Of a stretch of 64,000 bases of DNA, positions 31,101 to 44,123 are shown piece after piece. Position 1 is the stretch's first letter. Every line of letters begins with the position of its first letter. A model generated the notes under the pieces. That model had not been told where the DNA came from. It saw only the letters and a program-made list of their open reading frames with translations, and made no database searches. Position numbers and translations under genes: made by a program. Source of the stretch: Piromyces finnis (lineage: Eukaryota; Neocallimastigomycota; Neocallimastigomycetes; Neocallimastigales; Neocallimastigaceae); assembly GCA_002104945.1 (NCBI GenBank), contig MCFH01000024.1, positions 62,001 to 126,000 of the forward strand. Reading direction: 5' to 3'.

Positions 31101-32268
31101 ATTATTATTTCCTTACTACTTCTCTTTTCCTTTTTTTCTATTTTTATGCTTTAGGCTTATAACTTTTTGAGAAAAAGTAAAAAAAAAATTTTTTTCTAAA
31201 TTTTTAATCTATTTAAATTAATTGATTAAAAATTTTCCAATTTATATAATAAAAAAAAAAAAAAAATCAATGGAAATGATGTGATGCTTAAAAAAAAAAA
31301 AAAGGAGATTTCATTATCTACTAAATATAGAAAATAATTTTTATGCAAAATTGGTGGTTGTTTGGTCTTTTTTTTTTTTTTTTTAAAAAAAAGAAATCCT
31401 TAGGGTGAATAAAGAAAAAAAAAATTAATTATTATTATTAGAATTAAAACTTTGGTATTTAATGGGATAAACGTTTTAAGGTACTTTTAAGGCACTTTTT
31501 TTTTTTTATGAATAATTTTATATTTTAAAATCCATTTTGTCTGTTTTAAAATAATTTCCTTTCCTATAACTACTCCACAACCATTAATATTAAGAATAAA
31601 AAAAAAAGTTTTTATAAATTCGTTAGGTATTCCTTTTGCTTTCTTTGAATTTTGAATGAATATTTTGCTTCATTCATTGTCGATGTAGTAAGACTTTACT
31701 CTTGTGTTTTTTTTTTTTTTTTTTTTCAATTAAAATATATTTAAAAAATAAATTGGTAATGTTCAATACTGTGGTAATAATATATAAATTATCATTAGTA
31801 ATGGTAACGTTCTATTTCCTATTTATATAAAATTTATTAAAATTTCTTTACCAGCGATATACATATTTCTCTCTATATGAACGCATTAATACTAGGTGAA
31901 GAAGATCATTCATCCATATATTAAGGCAACAATGAAAAGTATTTTTACAGAAAATCAAAAATATTATTTGTAATATAACCAAATTATGCCGTTATCTTAT
32001 TTATGACCGCAATATAACAATATTAATTAATATTAATGGGATAGTTATTATTATTATTATATATATAATTAAAATTATAATTAAAATATTTAATGATTTT
32101 AAATAATTCTATTCATCATACTATGTGATAATCATAAAAAAAATACTATCATAGAATAATACTAACATAGATTAATAATAAAATATTTAATAATACTATC
32201 AAAATATTTAATTAAAAAAATATTTTAATAATACTAACACCAATACTTAAATGCACTAATAATTTGAA

Positions 32269-32295
32269 CTACCACCACCACCACCACCACCACTG
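32269..32295 (+). repeat. (ACC)n array
   Basis: Nine near-perfect ACC units. A second CAC/CAT array lies at about 32,650-32,682. Confidence 0.85.
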
Positions 32296-34750
32296 ACTAG
32301 TATTATAATTAATCATTTAAATTTTTTTTTTTAATATAAATATAATAGTAAAAATTTTTTTTTGTATATTAAAATCATAGAGTATATAAATAATATATAA
32401 TAATATATAATAATAATATAAATCATTATAAGAAATGATACATAATGTGATTGAATTTAATATAAATAATTCTAATAGAATGACTTTTAAAATTTTTTTT
32501 TCTTATTAAATACTTAACAGGTATCATTGAATTGGTAGGGAATTAAAAAATGTTTTTTTTAAAGTACCTTTTATTAGATGATCAAGTGTATGATGAGTCC
32601 AACTTTTTTTTTTTATTAGGTCTTCTTTTTCATTTCAAAAAGAATTTAATCACCACCATCACCACCATCACCACCACCATATGAAATGTTTTTTATTCTT
32701 CACCTCCTCCATGATACATGACTTTTCTACAATTTCAAATATAGTTTTACTTATTAAAAAAAGAATTTTTGTTTTTTGTATTAAAAATTATAATATATAT
32801 AATATAAAAAGGTGTATATATATTGTAATGTAATTGCTTAATATAATTTTATTTATAGTAATATTGAAATATATGGATTACATATATTACAATATAGTTT
32901 AGTTATTTAAAGATGATTAATTCAATACAAAAATCAAATATAGAAATAAGAATAATTAATTATTTTTAATTCAATAATTAATAGAGTCTATCCACTGTGA
33001 TCCATCCACCACCACATTAAATAAAATAGAAACCACATAAATTAGCATCTTAGAATCCTAGATGATAATTTGTGTAGTTTAGGATGGCAGTGTATAAAAT
33101 ATTATTTAATATAGATTACATTACTCACTCTCATAATAACCCTTGGTTAAATGGATGATTCCTGTGTGTATTTTATTTCACACTACCTACTACTATTTTA
33201 ATTTAAACCTGCTGTACTCCTAAGTTGATAGAACAATTGAACCTTTTTTTTTTTATATTAAAAAAAGGTTTTACGTATCGGTTTTTGTTTTTAATTTATT
33301 TTATAATGAAAAAGATTATTCATATATTATTATATATTAACAAGTTGTCCTTACCCTTATTTTTTATAATGTATAAATGAATTAAAATTGTCTTGGTTAA
33401 ATATATAAAAATAAATTAGAGTATAGTGTCAATATATTAAAAAAAAACAATTTTTTTCTTTCTATAATTGTCAATTGAATTAATTTCCATATATTGCGAT
33501 TATAGTGTAAATATAATATATTTTAATTAGTAGAAGGAGTAAACTATAATCATTAAAAAAGTTTTGCTTCATATAATAATAATATATTGTAGAATAAATT
33601 AAGTTGATTTATAATAGTTATTTTTTAATATAAAATGAACATATTATTAAGTATTAGTCATATTTTAAAATGTCATACTTTATCAATTTAAAATTTATAT
33701 CAAAGCATATATTAATAATACCATTATAAATATATATAAAATTAAATGCTTAATAAAAATTTTTATATTAGTTGATTGAAATTGAATTTTTTTACTTTAC
33801 ACTTTAATAAATAGACAAATAGAATAAAAATGATTATAACCTTCTAAATGTTAATTAATAGCATGATTAAAGAAACTGAGAAATATATACCATTAATTTA
33901 TTTTATTAAATGCTCTATATAAAATATCTATATATATATGTCGACTGATAATATATATAATATATCATACTTTTTTTCTTACTTTACAATCTTTTATGGT
34001 TAATTAGAATACTAGTTTAGAGTTGTTGATGAATATAAACAGGATGAAATATATATATTAAAATATATTATATTTAATATAAAAATTTAATTAATTTTTT
34101 AATTAATGATATATTATTCATATATTATATATTAAATGACTTTAAAATATCTTCTTTTTTTTATTTTATTTTTTATACATTTTCATTTGGAAGGAACAAA
34201 ATTTTTGGTATAAAAAAACCAAAGTTTTCCTATTCATTTTTTTTTAAAATTATATTTTTTTTTATTATTCATTTTTTATATTATTTTTCATTTAATTAAA
34301 AAAAAAGTTGTAGATATGTTTTATTTTATATAGTTTTTTCTCTTAAAGAAATTTAACCTATTAGCTTAGTTTTTGAGCCATACTTTTATTAAAGAAGAAA
34401 AAATTAATTATAATTACTCTATCCTATTTATTTTTAAAACCAACTAAACTATAAAATGGTTAACAATATTATTATCCAATAAAGAAAATTAAATAAAAAG
34501 AAAATCTTATTAATTATTAGTATATAATAATTATTATATAAAATTAATTAAATAATTGTAGTTAAAAGAATATTATATGTCAATTATACCATTTATGTAT
34601 ATATTAATTCAAATTAATATATATAAAACTTTTTTTTTTTAATCAAATATAATACTATCTAATATTTTCATATAATATTTCTCAAATTATAGTTATTCTA
34701 TCATTTTATATAATTTAAAACATTCGACATTGATAAAGTGTTTCAATTTA

Positions 34751-34912
34751 ACTATATATAAATTTTTTTAAAGCAAAATTTAAATAAACTATCAAGCAAA
34801 AGAAAATTTTACATAAATTACTAAATATATAGTTTTTTTAAAAGCAAAATTTAAATAAACTATCAAGCAAAAGAAAATTTTACATAAATAACTAAATATA
34901 TAGTTTTTTTAA
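34751..34912 (+). repeat. 71-bp tandem repeat upstream of the cyclin gene
   Basis: Two copies (GCAAAATTTAAATAAACTAT starts at 34773 and 34844) and a third partial copy (ACTAAATATATAG). It ends about 33 bp before the cyclin start codon, so it lies in the promoter or 5' leader. Confidence 0.9.
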
Positions 34913-34944
34913 TTATTAAAAAGACCTATATAATAAACACTATC

Positions 34945-36496
34945 ATGGTTTATAACTTAAGTAATAGTATAGAAACCGTTTTTTCCAGTGAAACCATGGA
35001 AGAACCAGAAATGGAAAAGGAAGTCATTGTTTGTAATGACGAAAACCTTATGAAATATATAGTAGGTAAGCTGATAAAATAATAATATATTTATTATATA
35101 TATATGTACAAAGGAATTGATAGTAATGTTTCTTCTTGTTTTATTATCTACCAATTTATTTATAAATAATATAGAGGTAACCGAAATATTGTTAGAATCC
35201 ATATGGAAGTCTAGTCAAATTGTTCAACCTCGTCTTTGTCCTTTACATGATTATCTTTGCCATGTGATACGTCAATCAAAAATGTCATTGTATACATTAA
35301 AATGTGCTATTATATATTTTGTAAGAATTAGTCGTCAATTACAGGATAAAAGATGGAAATCTAAAATAAGACTTTTCTGTGGAAGAAGAATGTTTTTAGG
35401 ATCCGTTATTATTGCATCAAAATATTTATATGATAGAACCTATTCAAATTCAATGTGGGCAAAAATATTAGGGCTTGATATAAAAGAAGTGAATAGTATT
35501 CAAATGGATTTTTTAGAAGCAATAAACTATGATCTTTTTATTTCTAAAGAATTAGATGATATTTGGTCACAAATGCTTGAAAATTTTATTGCCTACTTGA
35601 AAGCTAGATCTGAAGTAAATAAAGAAAAGTGTAAAGAACAACAACAATATAGTATTGAAAAAATGAATCCATTGACTTCTCCATTAAATACACCACCAAT
35701 GAAAGCTAGAGAATTAAATTTGTCTTATAATTCTATAGTTCATCCTTATTTCCCTAATTCGCCAATTTCACCAGGTTCATCACTAAAAACATTAAATCAT
35801 CCTTATGATCTAAAAGAAAATATTGATTTATGGAGAACAAGTATAACGGAAAAAAGAGTAGATATGAATACCGTTCAAAGCTATAATAGAATTAATGATG
35901 ATCTTCGGAGACTAGAAGAGTATCGCCCATTTGTTAAAGTTTTAATCCAAGTTATTTTTATGTATAGTTCAAAGTATAGTCTTCCTGTTGGAGAAAAAAG
36001 GGTAATTGAATTAACAAAGCTTGCTACTACCCCAGAAATTTTATTCAGAAGTTCTATGATGAGTGATTTAAATCATCGTTACCAACGTCCCCGTTGCATT
36101 TCTACCCATAAAGATTTCAATGAAGAAAAAATTGATCAACTTAAGAAATACTTTCATCGCACTTTTCCTAATCAACATCTTATCCGAAAGACACCTAATT
36201 ATACCACTGGATATTATTCCGATTATTCAATAAGAAATGCAAGTTCTTTTCATCTTTATAAAAGACGTTTTAATTACCATCGTGTAAAAGAAGCAAATGA
36301 TAAAATTTGTGGTATAAATCATCCTACTATTTATACAGTAGAAGAAAATGATTCATACTACAAAAAACATTTTTCTTATGACAAATATCCATCTTCATCC
36401 TCTTCAGATTGGGATAGTGATAGTTCTACACTGGTTGAATCTTCAGATGAAGAAAGTTGGAATCTTCCTCTTTACAATCAACAAATTTCTAATTAA
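34945..36496 (+). CDS. Pho80/PCL-type cyclin
   Basis: Two exons, 34945-35065 and 35175-36496, joined at GTAAGC...ATAG (phase 1); 480 aa. The intron model adds MVYNLSNSIETVFSS and following residues in front of the long frame and makes MKYIVEVTEILLESIW continuous. The cyclin box is at about residues 77-175: MSLYTLKCAIIYFVRI, then IIASKYLYDRTYSNSMWAKI, GLDIKEVNSIQMDFLEAINY and DLFI. This matches PCL cyclins that activate Pho85-type CDKs in fungi, which act in cell-cycle start, polarity, and phosphate and carbon signalling. The C-terminal 280 residues are variable, with Ser/Pro sites (PLTSPLNTPP) and a Ser/Asp-rich end (SSSSSDWDSDSS). A second in-frame ATG at residue 18 has a better context (ACCATGG) and could also be used. 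A 71-bp tandem repeat sits directly upstream. Confidence 0.88.
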
Positions 36497-37465
36497 CGAA
36501 GGATTCATTTTTCTAGGAGCTTTTGAAGAACGACAATTTTAATTTTTGACAATGTTTTTATGTATTTGACCAAAGAAATTGATGATGGCTTTCTTCTTTT
36601 GTAAATTTAATGCCTTTTAAAAAAAAAATCTTAAAAAATCTGTTGTTTAGTATTTTATTATCACTATCCTATGAATTTAAAAGAAAATGATTTTTTTAGC
36701 TTTAAAAAAACAAATGATCATTATCCTATGAATAGTATTTAACTCTGTATGATTCAATGCAAATTAATAATAACCAAAAAAAAAAAAAAAACATATTAAA
36801 CTAGTATACCCAAACACAAAGAATTAATAATTTTTTTTTTTTTTTTTTTAATATTTACTATTGTTTTTTTTTTTTTTTTTTTTAATACTTTTAATTCTAT
36901 AATATTTAATTTTATTTTATTTAAAAAAAAAAAAAAGTACATTTAAAAAAACAAAAATTATTTTTTTAATTCTAAACTTTTTAAATAATTATTCTTTAAC
37001 ATCAAAGCATTTATATAATTTCTGATCTATTCAGATTTTAAAATCATAATTAATAGTTTTAGTTTTCACACACACCCACTCATATATATAGCCTTAATAA
37101 TTATCATCTTTATTATTTAATGTATCAAATATAAAACAAATCATCATTATTATATTTTTTAAAACCTATAAAATTAATAAAGTAAAGAAAAACAATTTAA
37201 ACCAAATAATATACACAATATACATGTGTCTGTAAGATACGTGTCATCATTATGGATAGGATAAAATTATGACTTTTTTTTTTTTTTTTTAAAAAGGAAT
37301 AAAGAGAATTATTTTTTAAAGATGGTAAAGATTTTAGGAGTTAGTTGTTGTGGTGGAGGTTTTTTTTTTTTTTTTAGCCAGATAATGAAAAATCTTTGAA
37401 TAAAAAAAAAAAAAAAAAAAAATTCAACATTTTTTCTTAATTGATAAATTCATTCCGTCGATTAC
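36497..37465. other. Intergenic, homopolymer-rich
   Basis: Downstream flank of the cyclin gene with many A and T runs up to about 20 bp. No gene or RNA seen. Confidence 0.6.
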
Positions 37466-37478
37466 ATGATGTTTAGCT

Positions 37479-37640
37479 CCCTCTTGGGAACGTGCCTTCA
37501 TTTATTTAATAAATGTAGTTTCTCAAGGGGGTCTACTCATGCTCATGGTACTGAGAGAACCCTCTTGGGAACGTGCCTTCATTTATTTAATAAATGTAGT
37601 TTCTCAAGGGGGTCTACTCATGCTCATGGTACTGAGAGAG
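37479..37640 (+). repeat. Two 81-bp tandem 5' units of the LINE
   Basis: Units 37479-37559 and 37560-37640 are essentially identical. Each has an imperfect stem CCCTCTTGGGA / TCTCAAGGGGG around the palindrome CATTTATTTAATAAATG. The tail GCTCATGGTACTGAG recurs a third time at about 37,708-37,725. Position and arrangement resemble promoter monomers of some animal LINEs, which is an inference. The open frame through the repeat is fortuitous. Confidence 0.85.
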
Positions 37641-38325
37641 TAGAAAGAATTAAATCCAAGTATTGCGCAATGGATGCTTGGTTAGTCTTTAAGGGAAAAT
37701 TATTAGGACTAAGCTCATGGTACTGAGCGATTAAAAAACATTTTATTCATCGAATTAAGTATTTGATGAATAAGTTGAATGTTTGATATTCAGGTAAGTT
37801 TGTATAGTATTTAATTAGAAGAGTAATACATTTTGTTGCTGTATTTTTTCTTTTATTCATGTATTCATGTAGTACTACTCTTCTCTTGTAAGAATCCAAT
37901 GTAGTCAACTTTAGCATTTGCATTGTATTTTTATATTCATGTAGCTATTGTTGTATTGTTTCTTGTAAGAGACTGATTCACTCTACATCATGTAAAAATA
38001 CTATTCACAAGCTTTCTGGTGTCGACATTCTTGATTCAAATTTTTTACCAATTTAAATATTTAATGAAAAGTAAAGTCAAACAAGTTTAGTGTCAAAAAG
38101 CGATTCGAATTTACTAACAACAAACCAAAACTAGAATTTTTAAAGAAAATTTACAACTAGAATTCAAAAAAAGAAACTTTAAACAAATCATCGTAACAAT
38201 TTTTGTACTATCCAGTACTTTTAAGAAGAGAGAGAGAGACAGATTTTTTTTTCCATATACGTTATATTTATAATTTTTATTAGTATTTATTTTATATTCA
38301 ATATTTTTAATTAGAATTTATTATC

Positions 38326-41223
38326 ATGTCAGTCCTTTATATTAAAGACAAGAATTATATCAGACGTGGTACCCGGTCTTATGGTATCCCCTTAGATGAT
38401 ATTCGCTCCTTCTTTATCCGTGGTATTCGATCATGGTCAGTAAATATGCTATGGGAAAAACTCGAGGTTATTCTAGAAGATAAATTTAATTCAGTTATTA
38501 GTGTTAAATATTTTCAGACTTTCAATGATCACTTTTTCTTAGTCAAGGTTCATGGTTCATCGAAAGATTGTATTAAAATCTTACACATGTTAAAGAAGAA
38601 ACTTTCAGTTACCTCAATTTCCTTTTCAGCTTGTAGTAGAAGGAATCACAAATACACTTTTTCCACTCTCAAACGTAAAATTTTAGTTTCTAATAAACAT
38701 CAACATTCTATTCAACAATCATTTCAACAATCAGTTCAACAATCTCATCAACAATCCGATCTTCAACTAGATCTTCAACAAGATCTTCAACAAGTTTCCA
38801 ATCATGAAAATATTCCAGATCTACAGCAAACACAATTTCAATCTCAACATTCAACAATTAATTCTAATAGTTCTATCAACTCTGATAACAGTTCAATAGT
38901 TGATAGTTCTTCAGTTTCACAGCCATCTAGTAATAGTTCTACTTATTCCTCTGATGCATCATCCATTAATAACGATGACTTTAATAATAATAATAATAGC
39001 AACGATTCTTCCTCATCCAACAAGCCTGATAACTTTTCTTTTTGTCTTAGTTGGAACACCAATGGGTGGAATCACGAAAAGAGAGATAGTATTATCTATT
39101 TCACAGCTATTTTCAAACCATTATTTTTATGTTTCCAAGAAACTGGTAATGGTTCTGGATCGAATACAGATTATCCTTGTCGTGTTACTTTGCGAAACTA
39201 TAGACACTTTTTCAAGAAAGCTGACGAATCAGTTCCGGGAATGAGAGGTTTATATTTAGGTTTTCACAATTCATGTCAAGCCTCACTTGAAAACTTCTCT
39301 GGAAAGTATATTATTTCTATTTATACTTTTAGTCTCTGGAATAGATTCAAATGCTCGATTGGAAATGTTTATATGCCTCATAGTCATCACAACATCTATG
39401 TTGATCATGCAAAGTTAGAAGTTCGCTTGTGGTTACAAACTCATTCATCCCATCCATCGATTCTTGTTGGTGATTTTAATATGTCTAAAGTAAATTTATC
39501 CAACTGGTTATCAACTAATGGATTAGGAGATTGGGAAATTCTTCCGCTTAGAGGGTCGACTATCTCTTGGACTCGAGGTGATCAATCTTCCGACATTGAC
39601 CATGCTCTTATCAATTCGAAGATGAAAGATCTTATTCACTCAGGATCATTTATAAATAATTTTTATCCTGTATCAGACCATAAGCCACTTCTTATTAATG
39701 GTAAAATTATTCCTATGGAAGATTTTTCTAATGACTTTAATGTTCCTAAGAAAATTCTGAAATGGAATAGATTAAAATGTATTGAGGAAAAGGAATCTAT
39801 TCTCAGTCATAATAAATTCCAAATACTTTCAGCAAAATTCAACGATCCTAATGTTTCTACAGATGAACTTTCCAAAGAGTTTACTTCAACTGCTTTTTCA
39901 ATTGCAGACGAGCTCACTATTACCTCAGCAAATAATGTTATAAAGTCTTCATTTCATATTTCACAACAAATTTTTAATCTTCAAAAAATCAAAATGAAGT
40001 TGTATAAGAGATTTAAAAAAGAAAGAATTTATGATATAGATGAATTTATTAAAAGAATTAAAATCTACCGTAAGCTCATTGATTACATCCACAAAAGATG
40101 TAATGAATTTAGGAAGCAAGAATATCTTCATTGGATTAAAACAGGATGTGAGTATATGAAGAGTCATAATCCTAAGAAGGCCTGGAAATGGATCAAGAAA
40201 ACTGCAAAAATTGGAAAAGATTCCTTCTTTATTGCTCAACCAATTAAAAATAAAAATGGAGAATTAGTTGTTGCTACGGAAGAACAACTTGAAGTGTGGC
40301 ATGATCATTTCGAAAACCTTGCATCAGATCCAAGTGGTGTAAGTCTTGATTTGGAGCATTGGTATGAAGAACCAACGAATAAACGTTTTTCACTTCCTAT
40401 GCTTGATGAGTGGGATATCAACCAAGATATTAGTATTGATGAAGTCAAGTCAGCTATCCTCACTACTCCAAATTATAAAGCATCAGGTCCGGATGGTATT
40501 CCAATTGAATTTTACAAAGCATTAATTCCATCAAGTAATGATTCTAATAATGCTACAGATAATAATTCTTCTGGTAATACTACTTCAGATAATGATGCTC
40601 ATGGTTTAAATTTTATTCTTAAATTATTCAACCGTATTTGGGATGGAGATTTCCCCAACTCATGGAATGAATCCAGTATTGTTTTTATTCCTAAGAAGGG
40701 AGATTTGACAGATTGTGATAACTATCGAGGTATATCACTTATCAATAATGGTATTAAGTTGATTTCCAAAATTGTCACCACTAGAATCTCAGAATATGGT
40801 TTAAAGAATAATTTCATTAGACCTGAACAATTTGGTTTTCGAAAAAAGGAAGAAAGTATTAGTCTTTTCATTTCAATCCAAGAAATATGCCGTAGACGTC
40901 AATTAGATAATAAAGAGACATATTTGGCCTTTTTAGATCTCAGGAAAGCATACGATTCAGTCCCAATCGGTAATATTCTCCATAAATTAGATTGTTTAGG
41001 AATCCGAGGTAAGAGTCTACAATTTATCAAAAATTTATATTTAACATCTAAGGCTAATGTCAAATTAGATGGACAATTCTCGAAATCTTTTGATGTGAAG
41101 AAAGGAGTCCGTCAAGGTTGCCCTCTTTCTCCTATTCTCTTTAATCTCTTTATTAATGATATATTTAGAGAGTGCGAAGATCTAGGAGTCAGTTTAGGTG
41201 ACACTCGATGCTGTGGTCAGTAA
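38326..41223 (+). pseudogene. LINE ORF: N-terminal domain, APE endonuclease, truncated RT
   Basis: The frame starts at ATG 38326 and runs 965 codons. Residues 1-110 form an unnamed domain, possibly RRM-like; residues about 130-240 are Gln- and Ser-rich (QQSFQQSVQQSHQQSDLQ). Endonuclease motifs: SWNTNGW (about 244), FQETG (about 271), VGDFNM (about 380) and SDH (about 450). RT blocks: GPDGIPIEFYKA (about 721), NYRGISLIN, FLDLRKAYDSV (about 869) and GVRQGCPLSPILFN (about 928). The next expected block, [FY]xDD, is absent: after CEDLGVSLG the frame shifts and ends in DTRCCGQ. The RT therefore lacks two of its three catalytic aspartates and the product cannot copy RNA as it stands. An internal deletion is the simplest cause. 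Confidence 0.85.
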
Positions 41224-42583
41224 ATTCTTAAGAAATCCTAATATTCCTATTCCCTTCAAAAAGCTAGTACTTAACTCACAAGTGATTAGCAGAGTTTCAT
41301 ACTTTGCACCATTACTTGGATCCAACAAAGCTAGGTCTAGGATTGCTCAGAAGCATGTTAACAAAGGAATACGATGGGTTGCCGGAGTTCATAAAGCTGT
41401 ATCGTTTATATCTTTATACTCTATCTCAAAAGATTTGAATATTCCTCCATTGTCAGCCAAATGTGCGTTAGCTCAGGTTAGATGTTTTAACAAATGGAAA
41501 AACTCAAATTGTATTATCTCACACCTTGTCAATTACATTCCTAAATTTAGAAAATACACGTGGTGCAAATCAAGTAGGACACTTGATAAAAAACTAAAGA
41601 AACATGGAAATGTTAAAGCAGTTAAAAACTTTTATTGGAAAGATCTCAAAGGGAATTCAATCAAAGCGCAATATTATGATGATAATAAATTTATTGAAAC
41701 TAAAGATTTCATTAAATTATGTTATGAGTACCCAGAGTTTGCCTATGGCTTCTACTGGCTATTGAAAGCAAGAAGCGGATACAAGTTGGATGCTAGAGTT
41801 GCCAAAGCTGCTAAATTTGTTGATCCAGTTTGTCCTAACTACTGTCCATGTTGCAAGTGTGGAGATCAAAGTATTAAACATTGGTTATTAGATTGTCCAA
41901 CATTTAGAGATATCCGTATTAAACATTATGATTCCATAGTCCAGCTATTAAATTTTTTCAGTCAACGTAATTCCAATAGTCCTATCAATAATAATGAAAA
42001 TGTTAATATCAGTAGAGATAGCAATAACATTAATAGTAATAGTAACAATAGTAGTAATAACAATAGTAATAGTAACAATAGTAATAGTAACAATAGTAAT
42101 AATAACAATAGTAGTAATAGAAATAGTAATAATAACAATAGTAATAATAACAATAATAGAAATAATAATATTAGTAATGATAGCAATAGTGAAGATAATA
42201 ATTCTAATTTAGATAGTAATTTAGTTAATGATAGTAATAGTTCTAATAATCCGGTGAATATTAATGTGTATGATTATTCTAGTGTGTGCAGTAAAATATT
42301 TAAATTCCTTCTTGGGGGAAGAAGTTTTAACAATATTAATTACAATTCAAGGGAATGGAAAGAACTTTGTAAGCGTCAGATTCAATCTGGTACTAACGAA
42401 GGAACACCATTCTTGACGGTAACCGCAGAACTTCTAACCAAAATCATGCCTTTTGCTATTGGCCAGCAATGGACAATGTTCAAAAGGTTTGAAGCAACAT
42501 CCAAGAGCGTCAATGCTGAAGAAACAGTAAGACAGGCCAGGAGGGCCAGCGCAACCAATGGAGATCATAATTTTGTTCCATGA
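41198..42583 (+). pseudogene. LINE ORF, C-terminal remainder in a second frame
   Basis: From about 41,200 the family sequence resumes in another frame and has no ATG of its own at the junction. TLDAVVSKFLRNPN and SQVISRVSYFAPLLGSNK are typical of the region after the RT thumb in LINEs. A zinc-finger-like motif CPNYCPCCKCGDQSIKHWLLDCP lies at about 41,830-41,905. Between about 41,965 and 42,240 the frame encodes about 90 residues of Asn and Ser, built from AAT/AGT/AAC repeats, inside the LINE protein. The frame ends at 42583 after RQARRASATNGDHNFVP. It was probably continuous with the upstream frame before the deletion. Confidence 0.8.
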
Positions 42584-42794
42584 TAAAATTTTGATCTTTG
42601 GCTCGGTGTCCCATTGGAAGTCAAATACAATTATTATACTTTAGTATAATAGTGGCTTTCTTACTTTAATTAAAATTACTAGAATACATTATACCCTATT
42701 TTTATTCATTTGTGTTTATTTAAACATATTTTTTTTATTTTTATTTTAATTTTAATTTTTTTATTACATGTATTATAATTTTAATTAAATTAAT

Positions 42795-42800
42795 AATAAA
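42795..42800 (+). terminator. Poly(A) signal of the LINE
   Basis: AATAAA 23 bp ahead of the genomic poly(A) tail at 42823-42855. Confidence 0.7.
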
Positions 42801-42819
42801 GTTTAAAATATTTGATGCC

Positions 42820-42859
<40 letters not shown>

Positions 42860-43044
42860 CCCTCCCTTATTATTAAAATTTTTAAATAATAAGCAAGTAG
42901 CTAGTTAAAATGGGCACTTTTATAGGAAGGATTTCCATATTTTAATGGTTATTATGGAACCTCTAATCCCTAATAATATCTTATTGATTAGTTAATAATC
43001 AATGCTTAAAAGATTTAAAAAACAAACAAACAAACAATAAACCC

Positions 43045-43215
43045 AGGAGCGTTGTCAATATCGAAGAAACAGGTAAGTTCTAGGTCAGAAAGGCCAATGC
43101 AACCAATGAAGAATTAAAAGTTAAATTTGATTTTTTGAGGTTGGAGGTTCTCCTCCTCCTCCTTTGACTTTAAAATACAATTATTATACTACAAGCATAA
43201 TAGTAACTTTACTCT
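43045..43215 (+). mobile_element. Diverged LINE 3'-end relic
   Basis: GGAGCGTTGTCAATATCGAA, then AAGAAACAG, AGAAAGGCCAATGCAACCAA and AATACAATTATTATACTA..CATAATAG follow, in order, the last codons and 3' UTR of the intact LINE (42,505-42,660). Many substitutions and a CTCCTCCTCC insertion show it is older. It is 5'-truncated and has no open frame. Confidence 0.75.
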
Positions 43216-44092
43216 TTTTTTTTTTTTTTTTTTCCTATTCATTTAGTATATTCCCTATTTCCTATAATTTTATTACGAATTTACCATAGGATAATAAAGA
43301 ATAACTTTTTTTTTTTTTTTTAACTTATAATATGTAATAGATGTAATATTTAAAAATAAATATAAAAATTAAAAAAATAAAAATTTAAACTTTTAGCTAT
43401 AACTACTCTATATTCTTGACAACTATTTTTTTTTTTTCTTCTCCTCTTTTGTTAAATTATTCATAAATTAATAATAAAAATGGGTTAAATTAAGCGATAG
43501 ATAGAAAAAAAAAAAAAGTAAACATGGATTTAATGTCTTGTAAGATCTAATTTTTATAAAGATTTAAATGATTCTTTTTAATTTGAATATGGTATATACA
43601 TACTTATTTATACCTATATATAAATACCTATTTATTATATATAGAAATAAAAATATAATTAAGCAATGTAATTATATTTTTATATCTAGTTTTATTAATG
43701 GAACTATTTTTTTTTTTTTTTTTACTTTACTTTTCCTTGTTTTTATTAAAGTAGCGTAGGGTAATAAATAAATAAACGGTCCTTTAAAAACAAGTTTTTA
43801 AAAATTAAAAAAAAATTATGATTATTTTTTTTATAATGATTTTACCCATGGATAAAACAAATAAATGTCAAGGGCAATTATTGCTTTATTACTTTTTCAT
43901 ATATATTATGGAAGAAAAAAAAAAAGTACAAAAATATTATTATTATTAATCTTTTTTTTTTTTTTTTTTTAAAAAAAAACATTCTATAATTTAAAAAAAA
44001 AAAAAAAGTTTCCACATATATAGTTTGAATAAAAATTTGCCATAGAATTAATGTATAAAGTTTATTGTACAAAATACTAATATACTAATATA

Positions 44093-44123
<31 letters not shown>

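Larger units (their letters stand above)
37466..42855 (+). mobile_element. LINE (non-LTR retrotransposon), near full length but defective
   Basis: Order: 5' region with two 81-bp tandem units (37479-37640), 5' UTR, one long frame with an N-terminal domain, APE-type endonuclease and reverse transcriptase, a C-terminal zinc-finger region, a 3' UTR with AATAAA at 42795-42800, and a poly(A) tail of about 33 (42823-42855). The frame is interrupted at about 41,200 by loss of the RT catalytic segment. I could not find a convincing target-site duplication. The 5' boundary is set only by the onset of GC-richer sequence. Confidence 0.85.

Noticed and set aside
35117-35174. Cyclin start at ATG 35117 within the long frame
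   Set aside because: This stretch is intronic: a GTAAGC donor at 35066 and an ATAG acceptor at 35171-35174 join a better upstream exon in phase.
37466-37726. 86-codon frame with a duplicated peptide
   Set aside because: It is the translation of the two 81-bp LINE 5' units, whose length is a multiple of three by chance.
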